DNA of 6,177 nucleotides, taken from NCBI GenBank assembly GCA_026786225.1, contig JAJAYN010000111.1:1-6177 (forward strand). The letters run 5' to 3'. This DNA comes from Burkholderiales bacterium (lineage in GTDB: Bacteria; Pseudomonadota; Gammaproteobacteria; Burkholderiales; Usitatibacteraceae). This document shows, one piece after another, positions 1 through 6,177 of this stretch. The position numbers were made by a program, and so were the translations under genes. The stretch's first letter is position 1, and each line of letters starts with the position of its first letter. The notes under the pieces are model-generated. The model did no database searches. It was not told the origin of the DNA and saw nothing but the letters and a program-made list of their open reading frames with translations.

Positions 1-973
1 ATGCTGCGATATCGCCACCCATCACGCCCGCACCGATCACATGCGCGTGCTTGATCTCGCCGTCCTTGCCGCCCGCACCGAGCGCTTTCATACGGTCCTG
101 CAATTTGAAAATCCGCACCAGATTGGCGGTCGTGGGATGCGTGAACAAGCTGGTCATCGACGACGGGTGCTCGGTAGGGACGTTACGTGGGTCACCGCCG
201 AAGTTTTCCCACAAATCGATGATGGCATACGGCGCGGGATAGTGATCTTTACGCGCTTTCCTGGCGACTTGCTTCCTCGACATATTGGCGATGATGCCGC
301 GCACCACCGGCCAGTTGGTGATTGCGTCCTTGAATGCAGGCGTATGCGGCGCGGGTGGCTTCTTCAGCAACATGGTGGCAGCATTGACGAAGTGCCGACG
401 CGGTGTGGCGACGTCAACGAGTCCCATTTTCTTTGCGCGTCGGGCATCGACTGCGCGGCCGGTGAGCATTAAATCCAGCGCCTGTCCTGCGCCAATCAAT
501 GCCGGCATGCGCTTGGCGCCACCCCAGCCCGGCACAATGCCGATCATCACTTCGGGCAACGCCATTTTTGTTTTGGGGCCGTCGTCCATGATGCGGTATT
601 TGCAGGCCAGGGCAAGCTCAGTACCTCCACCCATACAAAAGCCGTGGATCAACGCGACGGTTGGGAATGGCAGTGCGGCAACCTGATCAAAAACGACATT
701 ACCCAGCGTGGTGAACGCAAGCGCTTCCTCCGCGCTTTTGAGCGTCGTGAATTCGTCGATATCGGCACCAGCGGCGAAGCCGTTTTCCTTGGCCGAAAGC
801 ATCGCGAGGCCACGCGGTTTCTTCGCCAGGGCTTGCAAGCTTTTGCAAATGTCATCGAGTTCTCGCAGTACTTCGCTTGAAAACGTATTGGTGCTGGTTT
901 CCGCGCGATCAAACGTCAGCCAGGCGAGGTTATCGGCGTCGGTTTCAAGACGCCAGTGTTTCCAGTTGTTCAT
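1..973 (-). CDS. fadJ: FadJ/FadB-like multifunctional beta-oxidation protein (alpha subunit), partial: enoyl-CoA hydratase domain plus start of the dehydrogenase domain
   Basis: The first 324 codons are visible; the gene runs off the left edge with no stop. The protein should hydrate trans-2-enoyl-CoA and oxidise the resulting L-3-hydroxyacyl-CoA with NAD, as alpha subunit of a complex with the neighbouring thiolase. Residues about 10-190 form a crotonase fold: FAAGAD at 66-71 (oxyanion-hole region), MGGGTE at 114-119 and LPEV at 140-143. Both expected catalytic glutamates are therefore present (Glu119, Glu141), followed by GIVPGWGG at 145-152. A linker leads to HVIGAGVMGG at 311-320, the GxGxMG nucleotide-binding motif that opens the 3-hydroxyacyl-CoA dehydrogenase domain. 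From memory of the family, the DDGPKT...LPEV stretch and N-terminus read closer to FadJ than FadB, so the symbol is tentative. The start is ATG at 973, with GGAG six bases upstream, inside the 3' end of the HAD gene (29-nt overlap), which suggests translational coupling. Confidence 0.93.
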   Translation of the reverse strand, partial: MNNWKHWRLETDADNLAWLTFDRAETSTNTFSSEVLRELDDICKSLQALAKKPRGLAMLSAKENGFAAGADIDEFTTLKSAEEALAFTTLGNVVFDQVAALPFPTVALIHGFCMGGGTELALACKYRIMDDGPKTKMALPEVMIGIVPGWGGAKRMPALIGAGQALDLMLTGRAVDARRAKKMGLVDVATPRRHFVNAATMLLKKPPAPHTPAFKDAITNWPVVRGIIANMSRKQVARKARKDHYPAPYAIIDLWENFGGDPRNVPTEHPSSMTSLFTHPTTANLVRIFKLQDRMKALGAGGKDGEIKHAHVIGAGVMGGDIAA

Positions 974-1766
974 GTTCTGCTCCGGTAGTGCGATTTTTGA
1001 ATGCGGCTTTAATGGCTGCGATTGCTTCTGCAACGGGCGCCAGCGAGTGGATCATGGCGATGTGCCGATTCGAAGCACCAGCATCCGCGCGGCTTTCCAG
1101 ACACTTTTGCCATGCGATGCCCGTCGTTGCTGGTGTTTTACCACTGTGGTCTAGCCAGACGGCCGACATACCCGCATTGATTGCGCCGACGATATCGTTG
1201 GTCCAGTTGTCACCAACAAACACCGTATCCTGCGGGCGCGCGCCGATTCGCTCCAGGGCGATGGCGAAAATTTTCGCGTCTGGCTTGGTGACGCCAACAT
1301 CTTCCGAGATAACGACTGTTTCGAAATAGCCCGCAATATTCAGCGCACGCAGTTTCTCGATTTGTTCCGCCGTGCTGTTGTTGGTCACCACGCCTAGTCG
1401 GCAATGTTCGCGTAATGCATCCAGCAATTCGATGGTGCCGGGTACGAGATGCCGATTGGCCTGATGGCCTTCGCGATAAAGCTGTGCGGCCTTAATCGCC
1501 GTGGCGGCGTCTAGGTCGCGTTCAAACGCCGCAAACAACGTTTGCATACGGGCGACGCGGGCATGATCCAATGTAAATTCGCCGGCGAGAAAGCGTGCGT
1601 GGAAAATTTCCAGCACCTCAGCGTGCTTGGCAACAAATGGTTCGAACGGAAGATCCGGCGCATGCACGGCGTGCATCGCGCTCAACGCGTGTGCAGACGC
1701 CCGCCGATGATCGAATAGCGTGTCGTCAAGATCAAACAGGATTGCGCGCGGCCACATATCCGTCAT
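945..1766 (-). CDS. HAD-superfamily (HAD-IA, C1 cap) phosphohydrolase
   Basis: 273 aa, probably a soluble cytoplasmic phosphatase. All four HAD motifs are visible. Motif I is FDLDDT at 11-16, with Asp12 the expected nucleophile and Asp14 the acid/base. Motif II is VVTNN at 126-130 (Thr128). The motif III lysine is Lys161 in VTKPD. Motif IV is VFVGDNWTND at 182-191 (Asp186, Asp191). Residues about 17-105 are a helical insertion of C1-cap type. The overall layout resembles YjjG-like nucleotidases and other HAD-IA phosphatases, but the substrate cannot be read from sequence. The tail after about residue 235 is alanine-rich and longer than I expect for YjjG-like proteins; its last ten codons overlap the fadJ-like gene. 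ATG at 1766 has no clear Shine-Dalgarno; the in-frame ATG at 1757 (Met4) is an alternative and keeps motif I. Its place between thiolase and fadJ-like genes means it is almost certainly co-transcribed with beta-oxidation, but a role in it is inference. Confidence 0.93.
   Translation of the reverse strand: MTDMWPRAILFDLDDTLFDHRRASAHALSAMHAVHAPDLPFEPFVAKHAEVLEIFHARFLAGEFTLDHARVARMQTLFAAFERDLDAATAIKAAQLYREGHQANRHLVPGTIELLDALREHCRLGVVTNNSTAEQIEKLRALNIAGYFETVVISEDVGVTKPDAKIFAIALERIGARPQDTVFVGDNWTNDIVGAINAGMSAVWLDHSGKTPATTGIAWQKCLESRADAGASNRHIAMIHSLAPVAEAIAAIKAAFKNRTTGAEHEQLETLAS
980..983 (-). promoter_or_regulatory. Shine-Dalgarno of the fadJ-like gene
   Basis: GGAG lies six bases before the ATG at 973 and inside the last codons of the upstream HAD gene. 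It supports choosing this start, although the start lies within another reading frame. Confidence 0.65.
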
Positions 1767-1771
1767 GCGCG

Positions 1772-1802
1772 GACGCCAGATACTGGTTTCATGAGTGGCG
1801 CC
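1772..1802 (-). promoter_or_regulatory. Possible mRNA hairpin in front of the HAD start codon
   Basis: In the transcript, GGCGCCA (1802-1796) can pair with UGGCGUC (1778-1772) over seven positions, one of them a G-U wobble, around a 17-nt loop. The stem ends five bases before the ATG at 1766, in a spacer with no Shine-Dalgarno. No U-run follows, so it is not a rho-independent terminator. It could limit ribosome access to the HAD gene or be a processing site; chance cannot be excluded for a stem of this size. Confidence 0.3.
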
Positions 1803-1808
1803 GAAAGG

Positions 1809-3101
1809 TCAGACGCGCTCAAGCAACATCGCGCCACCTTGCCCGCCACCGATGCAAAGCGACGCGGCAGCGAATCTGCCGCCGGTGCGCTCCAGCGTTT
1901 TCAGCGCGTGCAACACGACGCGCGCACCGGATGCGCCAATCGGATGGCCGAGCGCAATTGCGCCGCCGTCGACATTGAATTTGGCGCGATCGATTTTGCC
2001 GAATTTGGCAAATGCGGCACCATCGAGTCCGAGTTTCTCTTTGCAATAGGCCTCGGACTCCCAGGCGGCAAGGCAGCCAAGCGCTTGTGCGGCAAACGCT
2101 TCATTGATTTCCAGCGCATCCAGATCGTTCAAGCCCAGGCCGTGACGCTGCAGCATCGGCGTAATGGCGTGCACAGGCCCCAATCCCATTTCAGCAGGAT
2201 CAAGCGCACTCCATTGAGAATCGACGATGGCACCCAGCGGCTTGAAGCCGAATTTGTCAACCGCTGCTTCAGAAGCCAGAATCAGCATCGCGGCGCCGTC
2301 GGTGACCTGCGAGGAGTTTCCAGCCGTCACGTTGCCATATGTTTTATCGAAAACAGGCCGTAACTTTGCCAGTCGCTCAGGCGTGGAGTCGGTGCGTACG
2401 CCGTCGTCATCCTTGTACACATTACCCTTGGTGTCGATCAGCGGTTCGATTTCGCCGTAATGCCCGGCTTCGCGGCCTGCCAGCACTTTGCGGTGCGAGT
2501 CAGCAGCAAATTCATCCATCATCTGTCGCGTAATGCCGAAACGCTTGGCGACGATTTCGGCAGTTTGCCCCATAGACAATTTCACGATGGGATCCGTCAA
2601 ACCCTTGAGAATGGCGATGACCGGCGCGAGATAGGCAGGCCGGAATTTCACCGCCACGCCTGCGCGCTGGCCGAACGATTTTGCACCATACCAATCCGCC
2701 AGCCAGTTCACCATTGCGGGGCCGAACAATAATGGTGCATGACTCATCGCGTCAGTACCGCCAGCTAATACAAGCTTGGATTTGCCCGCAAGAATATTCA
2801 TGCACGCGGAATCGAGCGCCTGCATGCCCGAGGCGCAGTTTCGCATCACCGTCCACGCAGGAACCTTGTCGCCGCAGCCCAACCGCAGCGACACGACCCG
2901 ACCGATGTTGGCTTCGTCCGCCGATGGCATTGCGGCACCAACGATGACTTCGTCAAATTCCGTTGGCGAGAATTTTTGTCTTGCCAGCAGGGGGCGAGAG
3001 CAACCGACCGCCAGATCGCCGCCTGAAAATGGGCCGGGTTTGCTTTTGGCTTTCAGGAATGGCGTACGCGCGCCATCAACGACATAAACTTTCCCACTCA
3101 T
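1809..3101 (-). CDS. fadI: FadI-like 3-ketoacyl-CoA thiolase / acetyl-CoA C-acyltransferase (beta subunit)
   Basis: 430 aa, complete. It catalyses the last beta-oxidation step, cleaving 3-ketoacyl-CoA with CoA to acetyl-CoA and a shortened acyl-CoA. Thiolase landmarks appear in order: VDGARTPF at 8-15; the acylated cysteine Cys89 in NCASGMQA; GGTDAMSHAP at 114-123; NEAFA at 333-337; GHPIGASGAR at 385-394 with His386; and the second active-site cysteine Cys416 in CIGGGQGG. The length matches FadI (about 436 aa) better than FadA (about 387 aa). The extra length includes the loop-domain stretch at about 130-180, ahead of MGQTAE, which in FadI/HADHB proteins contributes to complex assembly or membrane contact. 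NEAFA and GHPIGASG are the general thiolase forms rather than the HEAFA and GHPFAATG I recall for E. coli FadI, so the symbol is approximate. The start ATG overlaps the fadE stop as ATGA, with GAGG seven bases upstream, indicating coupled translation. Confidence 0.95.
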   Translation of the reverse strand: MSGKVYVVDGARTPFLKAKSKPGPFSGGDLAVGCSRPLLARQKFSPTEFDEVIVGAAMPSADEANIGRVVSLRLGCGDKVPAWTVMRNCASGMQALDSACMNILAGKSKLVLAGGTDAMSHAPLLFGPAMVNWLADWYGAKSFGQRAGVAVKFRPAYLAPVIAILKGLTDPIVKLSMGQTAEIVAKRFGITRQMMDEFAADSHRKVLAGREAGHYGEIEPLIDTKGNVYKDDDGVRTDSTPERLAKLRPVFDKTYGNVTAGNSSQVTDGAAMLILASEAAVDKFGFKPLGAIVDSQWSALDPAEMGLGPVHAITPMLQRHGLGLNDLDALEINEAFAAQALGCLAAWESEAYCKEKLGLDGAAFAKFGKIDRAKFNVDGGAIALGHPIGASGARVVLHALKTLERTGGRFAAASLCIGGGQGGAMLLERV

Positions 3102-5563
3102 TCTGCAGCCTCAGCCTGCTGCCAGACTTCAGGTTTGCTGGCCACTTCCTTGCCGAAGTGCTTGTCGAAATCATCGACCATAATGATTTCATGCTGCAGC
3201 GCGCGTGCGCGTTTCCAGAGTGCCAGTTCCGTTTCGGTAATCACGGACAGCTTCATGGCTTCTTCATATTGGGCATCGGTGCCGTGAACACTCAACCGAC
3301 CCGCTTTTTTCGCTGCGCGTACTTTGGCGTCGATGGGCTCCGCCGCGATGACCGCGTGCATCGCCGCTTCCAGCTTGCCCAGCAAATCGGTATCGCTCTT
3401 GGGCAGATACATGCCGGCGATCAAGCGGTTGCGGGCTGCAGATGGCTGGATGAGCAGGTCGGCGACTTCGTGGCCCATCTGGTCGCTTGGCTGAATGAGT
3501 GTCAAGCCGCGCGGGAATACCAGCCTGCGCAGTAAAAACGCGACGAAGCGATTCGGGAAATTTTCAATGACACCATCCATCGCCACCTGAATCTTGAACG
3601 CCGAGTCGTATAACGCCCAGCGCAGGAAAGGCAGCTCGTCGGTTTGACGGCCACGCTGATCATAGAACTTCAACGCACACGACGAGAGATACAAGAGCGA
3701 AAGCACGTCGCCGAGGCGCGCGGATAATTTTTCTTTGCGTTTGAGCGAGCCGCCGATGACGAACATGCTGACGTCGGCGAGGAGTGCAAAGGCGGTCGAG
3801 AACCGCGTCAATTGCTGGTAGTAGCGCTTGGTGTCGTCGCAAGCAGGTGCCGACAATCCACGCGCACCCGAAATGCCGGTCCACATGGCGCGAGCGGCGT
3901 TCGAAAGTGTGAATGCAATATGACTCCAGAATGCGTCATCAAATTTTTCAACCGAATCTTCCTGTGCGGCGTGCATTTCCTTCAACACCCAGGGGTGACA
4001 ACGTATTGCACCCTGACCGAAGATCATGAGCGAGCGCGTGAGGATATTGGCGCCTTCAACCGTAATGGCGATTGGCACCGACTGATAGGCAGCACCCAGA
4101 TAATTGTTCGGCCCCATGCAGATACCCTTGCCGCCGTGCACGTCCATGGCATCGTTCAACACGATACGCATGCGTTCGGTCATGTGAAATTTTGAAATTG
4201 CCCCCAGAACCGAGGGCTTCTCCCCCATGTCCAGTGCACCCGCAGTGACCGTGCGGCACGCATCCATCAGATAGGTGTAGCCGCCGATTCGCGCCAGAGG
4301 CTCCTCGATACCTTCAAATTTGCCGATGGGCATCTTGAATTGCTGGCGCACGCGTGAGTAGGCTCCGGTTGCCATGGAGGTGAATTTGCCGGCGGCGATC
4401 GATTGCGCGGGCAGCGAAATGGAGCGGCCAGCGGCCAAGCACTCCATCAGCATGCTCCAGCCTTTACCGATCATCGGCTGGCCACCTATCAGCCAATCCA
4501 TTGGGATGAACACATCTTTTCCGGAGTTGGGCCCGTTCATAAACGACGCGTTCAGCGGGAAGTGACGACGTCCAATGTTCACGCCCTTGTGCGAGGTGGG
4601 GATCAATGCGCAAGTAATGCCGAGATCGGTTTGCTCGCCGATCAACTTGTCGGGATCAAAACACTTGAACGCGAGGCCGAGAATTGTTGCCACTGGCCCC
4701 AGGGTGATATAACGTTTTTCCCATGTAATGCGAATGCCGAGCGTTTCTTTGCCCTCCCACATCTGCTTGCAGACGATGCCAACGTCCGGCATCGAGGCGG
4801 CATCTGAACCGGCGTCGGGTGCGGTCAAGGCAAAGCATGGTATTTCCAGACCCTTGGCCAGGCGCGGCAGGTAGTAATTTTTCTGCTCATCCGTCCCATA
4901 GTGCATCAGCAGTTCGCCAGGGCCAAGCGAGTTTGGCACCATCACGGATACAGCAGCGGTACTGCTGCGTGTCGAGATCTTCATCACGACTTGCGAGTGC
5001 CCATACGCCGAAAAACCCAAGCCACCGTACTCCTTGGGGATGATCATTCCAAGGAAACCCTTGTCTTTGATGAACTGCCAGACGTTTGGCGGCAAGTCAT
5101 GAAGCTCGTGGGAGATTTCCCATTCGTTCACCATCGCGCATAGTTGTTCGGTCGGGCCGTCGATAAATGCTTGCTCTTCAGCGGTAACTTTGGGCGCGGG
5201 ATAGTCCAGGAGTTTGTTCCAGTCTGGTTTACCGCTAAAAAGATCCCCATCCCACCATACCGTCCCGGCTTCCAACGCTTCACGCTCGGTCTGCGACATC
5301 TGCGGAAGAAGCTTTTTGTATATCTTGAAGATCGGTGCGGTGATGAGACTTTGGCGTAGCGATTTAAGATTGCCAATCACCGCGAACGCAATGAAGACAA
5401 CCCACACCAAAGCGGCAATGACACCCGTCATTACGCCGCCGACCGTGAGTCCCAGCAGGCCTACGCACACGACAACCGACCAGACGGCTGCGCTTGCAGC
5501 GTGATAGGCGAGCGCCCAGATGACTGCAACGACTACGACAACAGATAACAGAATTGTCATCAT
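3098..5563 (-). CDS. fadE: FadE-type membrane-associated acyl-CoA dehydrogenase
   Basis: 821 aa, complete; E. coli FadE is about 814 aa. It performs the first beta-oxidation step, FAD-dependent oxidation of acyl-CoA to trans-2-enoyl-CoA. Residues 2-64 are almost entirely hydrophobic and could form two or three membrane segments, as in FadE. Family blocks follow: KPDWNKL at 112-118, TAEEQAFIDGP at 127-137, IIPKEYGGLGFSAY at 174-187, PNSLGPGELL at 210-219, HYGTDEQK at 221-228, FALTAPDAGSDA at 244-255 (flavin/substrate region) and GRRHFPLN at 331-338. ITVEGANILTRS at 500-511 holds Glu503, the likely catalytic base by family position, and precedes IFGQGAIRCHP at 514-524. Residues from about 530 to the end form the extra C-terminal domain typical of FadE (LKRKEKLSARLGDVLS at 607-622, NFPNR at 668-672, VDDFD at 796-800). 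ATG at 5563 is chosen because GAAAGGA precedes it at proper spacing; a second ATG follows directly. It begins 12 nt after the regulator gene. Confidence 0.97.
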   Translation of the reverse strand: MMTILLSVVVVVAVIWALAYHAASAAVWSVVVCVGLLGLTVGGVMTGVIAALVWVVFIAFAVIGNLKSLRQSLITAPIFKIYKKLLPQMSQTEREALEAGTVWWDGDLFSGKPDWNKLLDYPAPKVTAEEQAFIDGPTEQLCAMVNEWEISHELHDLPPNVWQFIKDKGFLGMIIPKEYGGLGFSAYGHSQVVMKISTRSSTAAVSVMVPNSLGPGELLMHYGTDEQKNYYLPRLAKGLEIPCFALTAPDAGSDAASMPDVGIVCKQMWEGKETLGIRITWEKRYITLGPVATILGLAFKCFDPDKLIGEQTDLGITCALIPTSHKGVNIGRRHFPLNASFMNGPNSGKDVFIPMDWLIGGQPMIGKGWSMLMECLAAGRSISLPAQSIAAGKFTSMATGAYSRVRQQFKMPIGKFEGIEEPLARIGGYTYLMDACRTVTAGALDMGEKPSVLGAISKFHMTERMRIVLNDAMDVHGGKGICMGPNNYLGAAYQSVPIAITVEGANILTRSLMIFGQGAIRCHPWVLKEMHAAQEDSVEKFDDAFWSHIAFTLSNAARAMWTGISGARGLSAPACDDTKRYYQQLTRFSTAFALLADVSMFVIGGSLKRKEKLSARLGDVLSLLYLSSCALKFYDQRGRQTDELPFLRWALYDSAFKIQVAMDGVIENFPNRFVAFLLRRLVFPRGLTLIQPSDQMGHEVADLLIQPSAARNRLIAGMYLPKSDTDLLGKLEAAMHAVIAAEPIDAKVRAAKKAGRLSVHGTDAQYEEAMKLSVITETELALWKRARALQHEIIMVDDFDKHFGKEVASKPEVWQQAEAAE
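3109..3112 (-). promoter_or_regulatory. Shine-Dalgarno of the thiolase gene
   Basis: GAGG lies seven bases before the thiolase ATG, inside the final codons of fadE. Together with the ATGA stop/start overlap it fixes the start at 3101. Confidence 0.7.
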
Positions 5564-5569
5564 GATTTT

Positions 5570-5576
5570 TCCTTTC
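5570..5576 (-). promoter_or_regulatory. Shine-Dalgarno of fadE
   Basis: GAAAGGA lies six bases before the ATG at 5563, in the 12-nt gap after the psrA-like stop codon. It supports the upstream ATG of the ATG-ATG pair as the start. Confidence 0.75.
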
Positions 5577-6177
5577 TATGTTTCCGGAAACAAGTGGTGC
5601 CCGCCGTCCTCCGCCGGGCTTGGTGAACGCAGCCCAGCTGCCAAAAATGGCGCCAGACGCTTCAAGAGCAACTCGTCGTTGGTTGCTTCTTCTGGGTGTA
5701 TCTGCGAGATTATTTTCAACATGTCTGCACCCGCGAGCGTGTAAGACAAGGCGCCCATCACGAAATGCAAACGCCAGGACAGTTCTTCGCGAGGGATGTG
5801 CGGCAATGCGCAGCTAAATGCTGAACGAAACCGCGCAATCATTTCTCGGTATTGGCTGGACAGGAATTCGCGGATGAATGGTGCCGGATCGGCATAGGCG
5901 CGGCCAAGCAGGCGCAAAAAATTCTTGCCGCCTTGTTGATGATCTCTCGCGAGTTTTAGTGCGGGGATAAACATTGCCGCAAGAATCTTCTCGCACGTCA
6001 GCGGCTTACCATCTGACGCGGACTCATATGCGGACAGCAACTGCATGCGGTCCTGGTTCATTGGGTCTAATCGTCGCGTAAGCACCGCTTGAAACAACTC
6101 TTCTTTCGAGCCAAAGTGGTAGTTGACCGCAGCGAGGTTCACGCCGGCAGCAGTTGTGATTAACCGCAATGAAGTGG
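5576..6177 (-). CDS. psrA: PsrA-like TetR-family transcriptional repressor of fatty-acid metabolism, N-terminus missing
   Basis: The last 199 residues and stop are visible; the frame stays open to the right edge, so the true start lies outside. The TTG at 6169 is not a credible start because it falls inside the helix-turn-helix. The visible protein begins in the recognition region, TSLRLITTAAGVNLAAVNYH followed by FGSKEELF, which is nearly identical to my memory of Pseudomonas PsrA (TSLRLIT, AGVNLAAVNYHFGSK). The ligand-binding part matches the same family: FLRLLGRAYAD, ELSWRLHFVMGALSYTLAGAD and LLLKRLAPFLAAGLRS. PsrA is about 230 aa, so roughly 25 residues are missing. PsrA-type proteins bind DNA as dimers and are released by long-chain fatty acids or acyl-CoA, regulating fad genes. 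Its position as the apparent first gene, 12 nt before fadE on the same strand, suggests it represses its own operon. A related betaproteobacterial TetR regulator (FadP-like) is the main alternative name. Confidence 0.9.
   Translation of the reverse strand, partial: TSLRLITTAAGVNLAAVNYHFGSKEELFQAVLTRRLDPMNQDRMQLLSAYESASDGKPLTCEKILAAMFIPALKLARDHQQGGKNFLRLLGRAYADPAPFIREFLSSQYREMIARFRSAFSCALPHIPREELSWRLHFVMGALSYTLAGADMLKIISQIHPEEATNDELLLKRLAPFLAAGLRSPSPAEDGGHHLFPET
5579..5592. promoter_or_regulatory. Perfect 14-bp palindrome at the regulator/fadE junction (candidate operator)
   Basis: TGTTTCCGGAAACA is self-complementary over all 14 bases. It lies over the last psrA-like codons (Leu-Phe-Pro-Glu-Thr), just ahead of the fadE Shine-Dalgarno. 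TetR proteins bind inverted repeats, and PsrA sites as I recall them have GAAAC-type arms followed by GTTTC-type arms. Here the arms are in the opposite order (GTTTC then GAAAC), so it is not a clean PsrA match. As RNA it gives only a five-pair stem with a four-base loop. It could be an internal operator or a coincidence of coding sequence. Confidence 0.25.

Noticed and set aside
41..472. Plus-strand open frame opposite the fadJ-like gene
   Set aside because: The minus strand encodes a continuous crotonase domain with both catalytic glutamates here; the plus-strand frame is a shadow.
831..840. GCTTGCAAGC 10-bp palindrome
   Set aside because: It falls in the middle of the crotonase domain, encodes ordinary residues and is far from any start, so chance is the simplest explanation.
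1776..1786. CCAG-ATA-CTGG small inverted repeat in the thiolase/HAD gap, as a terminator
   Set aside because: It has only four pairs and no following U-run, so it cannot be supported as a terminator.
1763..1792. Nine-codon open frame (ATG at 1792) ending in an ATGA overlap with the HAD start
   Set aside because: It has no Shine-Dalgarno and is too short to support as a gene; kept only as part of the observation on HAD translation.
1791..2363. Long plus-strand open frame (190 codons) opposite the thiolase gene
   Set aside because: It lies antisense to a complete, motif-rich thiolase gene, shows no recognisable domain, and is the kind of shadow frame produced by GC-biased codons.
2963..3535. 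Plus-strand open frame (190 codons) opposite the thiolase/fadE junction
   Set aside because: It is antisense to both genes, has no visible domain or good ribosome-binding site, and crosses a functional gene boundary.
5576..6169. TTG at 6169 as start of the TetR gene
   Set aside because: The frame remains open beyond it, and the TTG lies within the helix-turn-helix; using it would remove half the DNA-binding domain.

Overview
The window is a compact, one-direction fatty-acid beta-oxidation operon on the minus strand, cut by both window edges. It looks like a chromosomal segment of a beta- or gammaproteobacterium. The basis for that is a PsrA-type TetR regulator, a full-length membrane-associated FadE (821 aa) and a FadI/FadJ-like pair. 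The DNA is moderately GC-rich with uniform coding character. I cannot place the organism more precisely from sequence alone, and I see no mobile elements, RNA genes, CRISPR repeats or signs of recent transfer.

Layout in transcription order (right to left): (1) 6177-5576, a PsrA-like TetR repressor whose first ~25 residues lie beyond the right edge; (2) 5563-3098, FadE-type acyl-CoA dehydrogenase, 12 nt after the regulator, with a good Shine-Dalgarno; (3) 3101-1809, FadI-like 3-ketoacyl-CoA thiolase, overlapping fadE by 4 nt (ATGA); (4) 1766-945, a HAD-superfamily phosphatase, 42 nt downstream; (5) 973-1, the enoyl-CoA hydratase domain and first residues of the 3-hydroxyacyl-CoA dehydrogenase domain of a FadJ/FadB-like protein, overlapping the HAD gene by 29 nt and leaving through the left edge. 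No intergenic stretch exceeds 42 nt, so there is no room for an internal terminator or a conventional internal promoter outside coding sequence.

Together the genes encode the acyl-CoA cycle: FadE makes the trans-2-enoyl-CoA, the FadJ-like protein hydrates and oxidises it, and the thiolase releases acetyl-CoA. The regulator at the head of the unit probably senses long-chain acyl-CoA or fatty acid and represses the operon, including itself. The metabolic core is well known. The less expected parts are the HAD hydrolase embedded between the two subunits of the multienzyme complex, a perfect 14-bp palindrome at the psrA/fadE junction, and a possible hairpin ahead of the HAD start codon, which lacks a Shine-Dalgarno. 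I did not find a convincing undescribed system.
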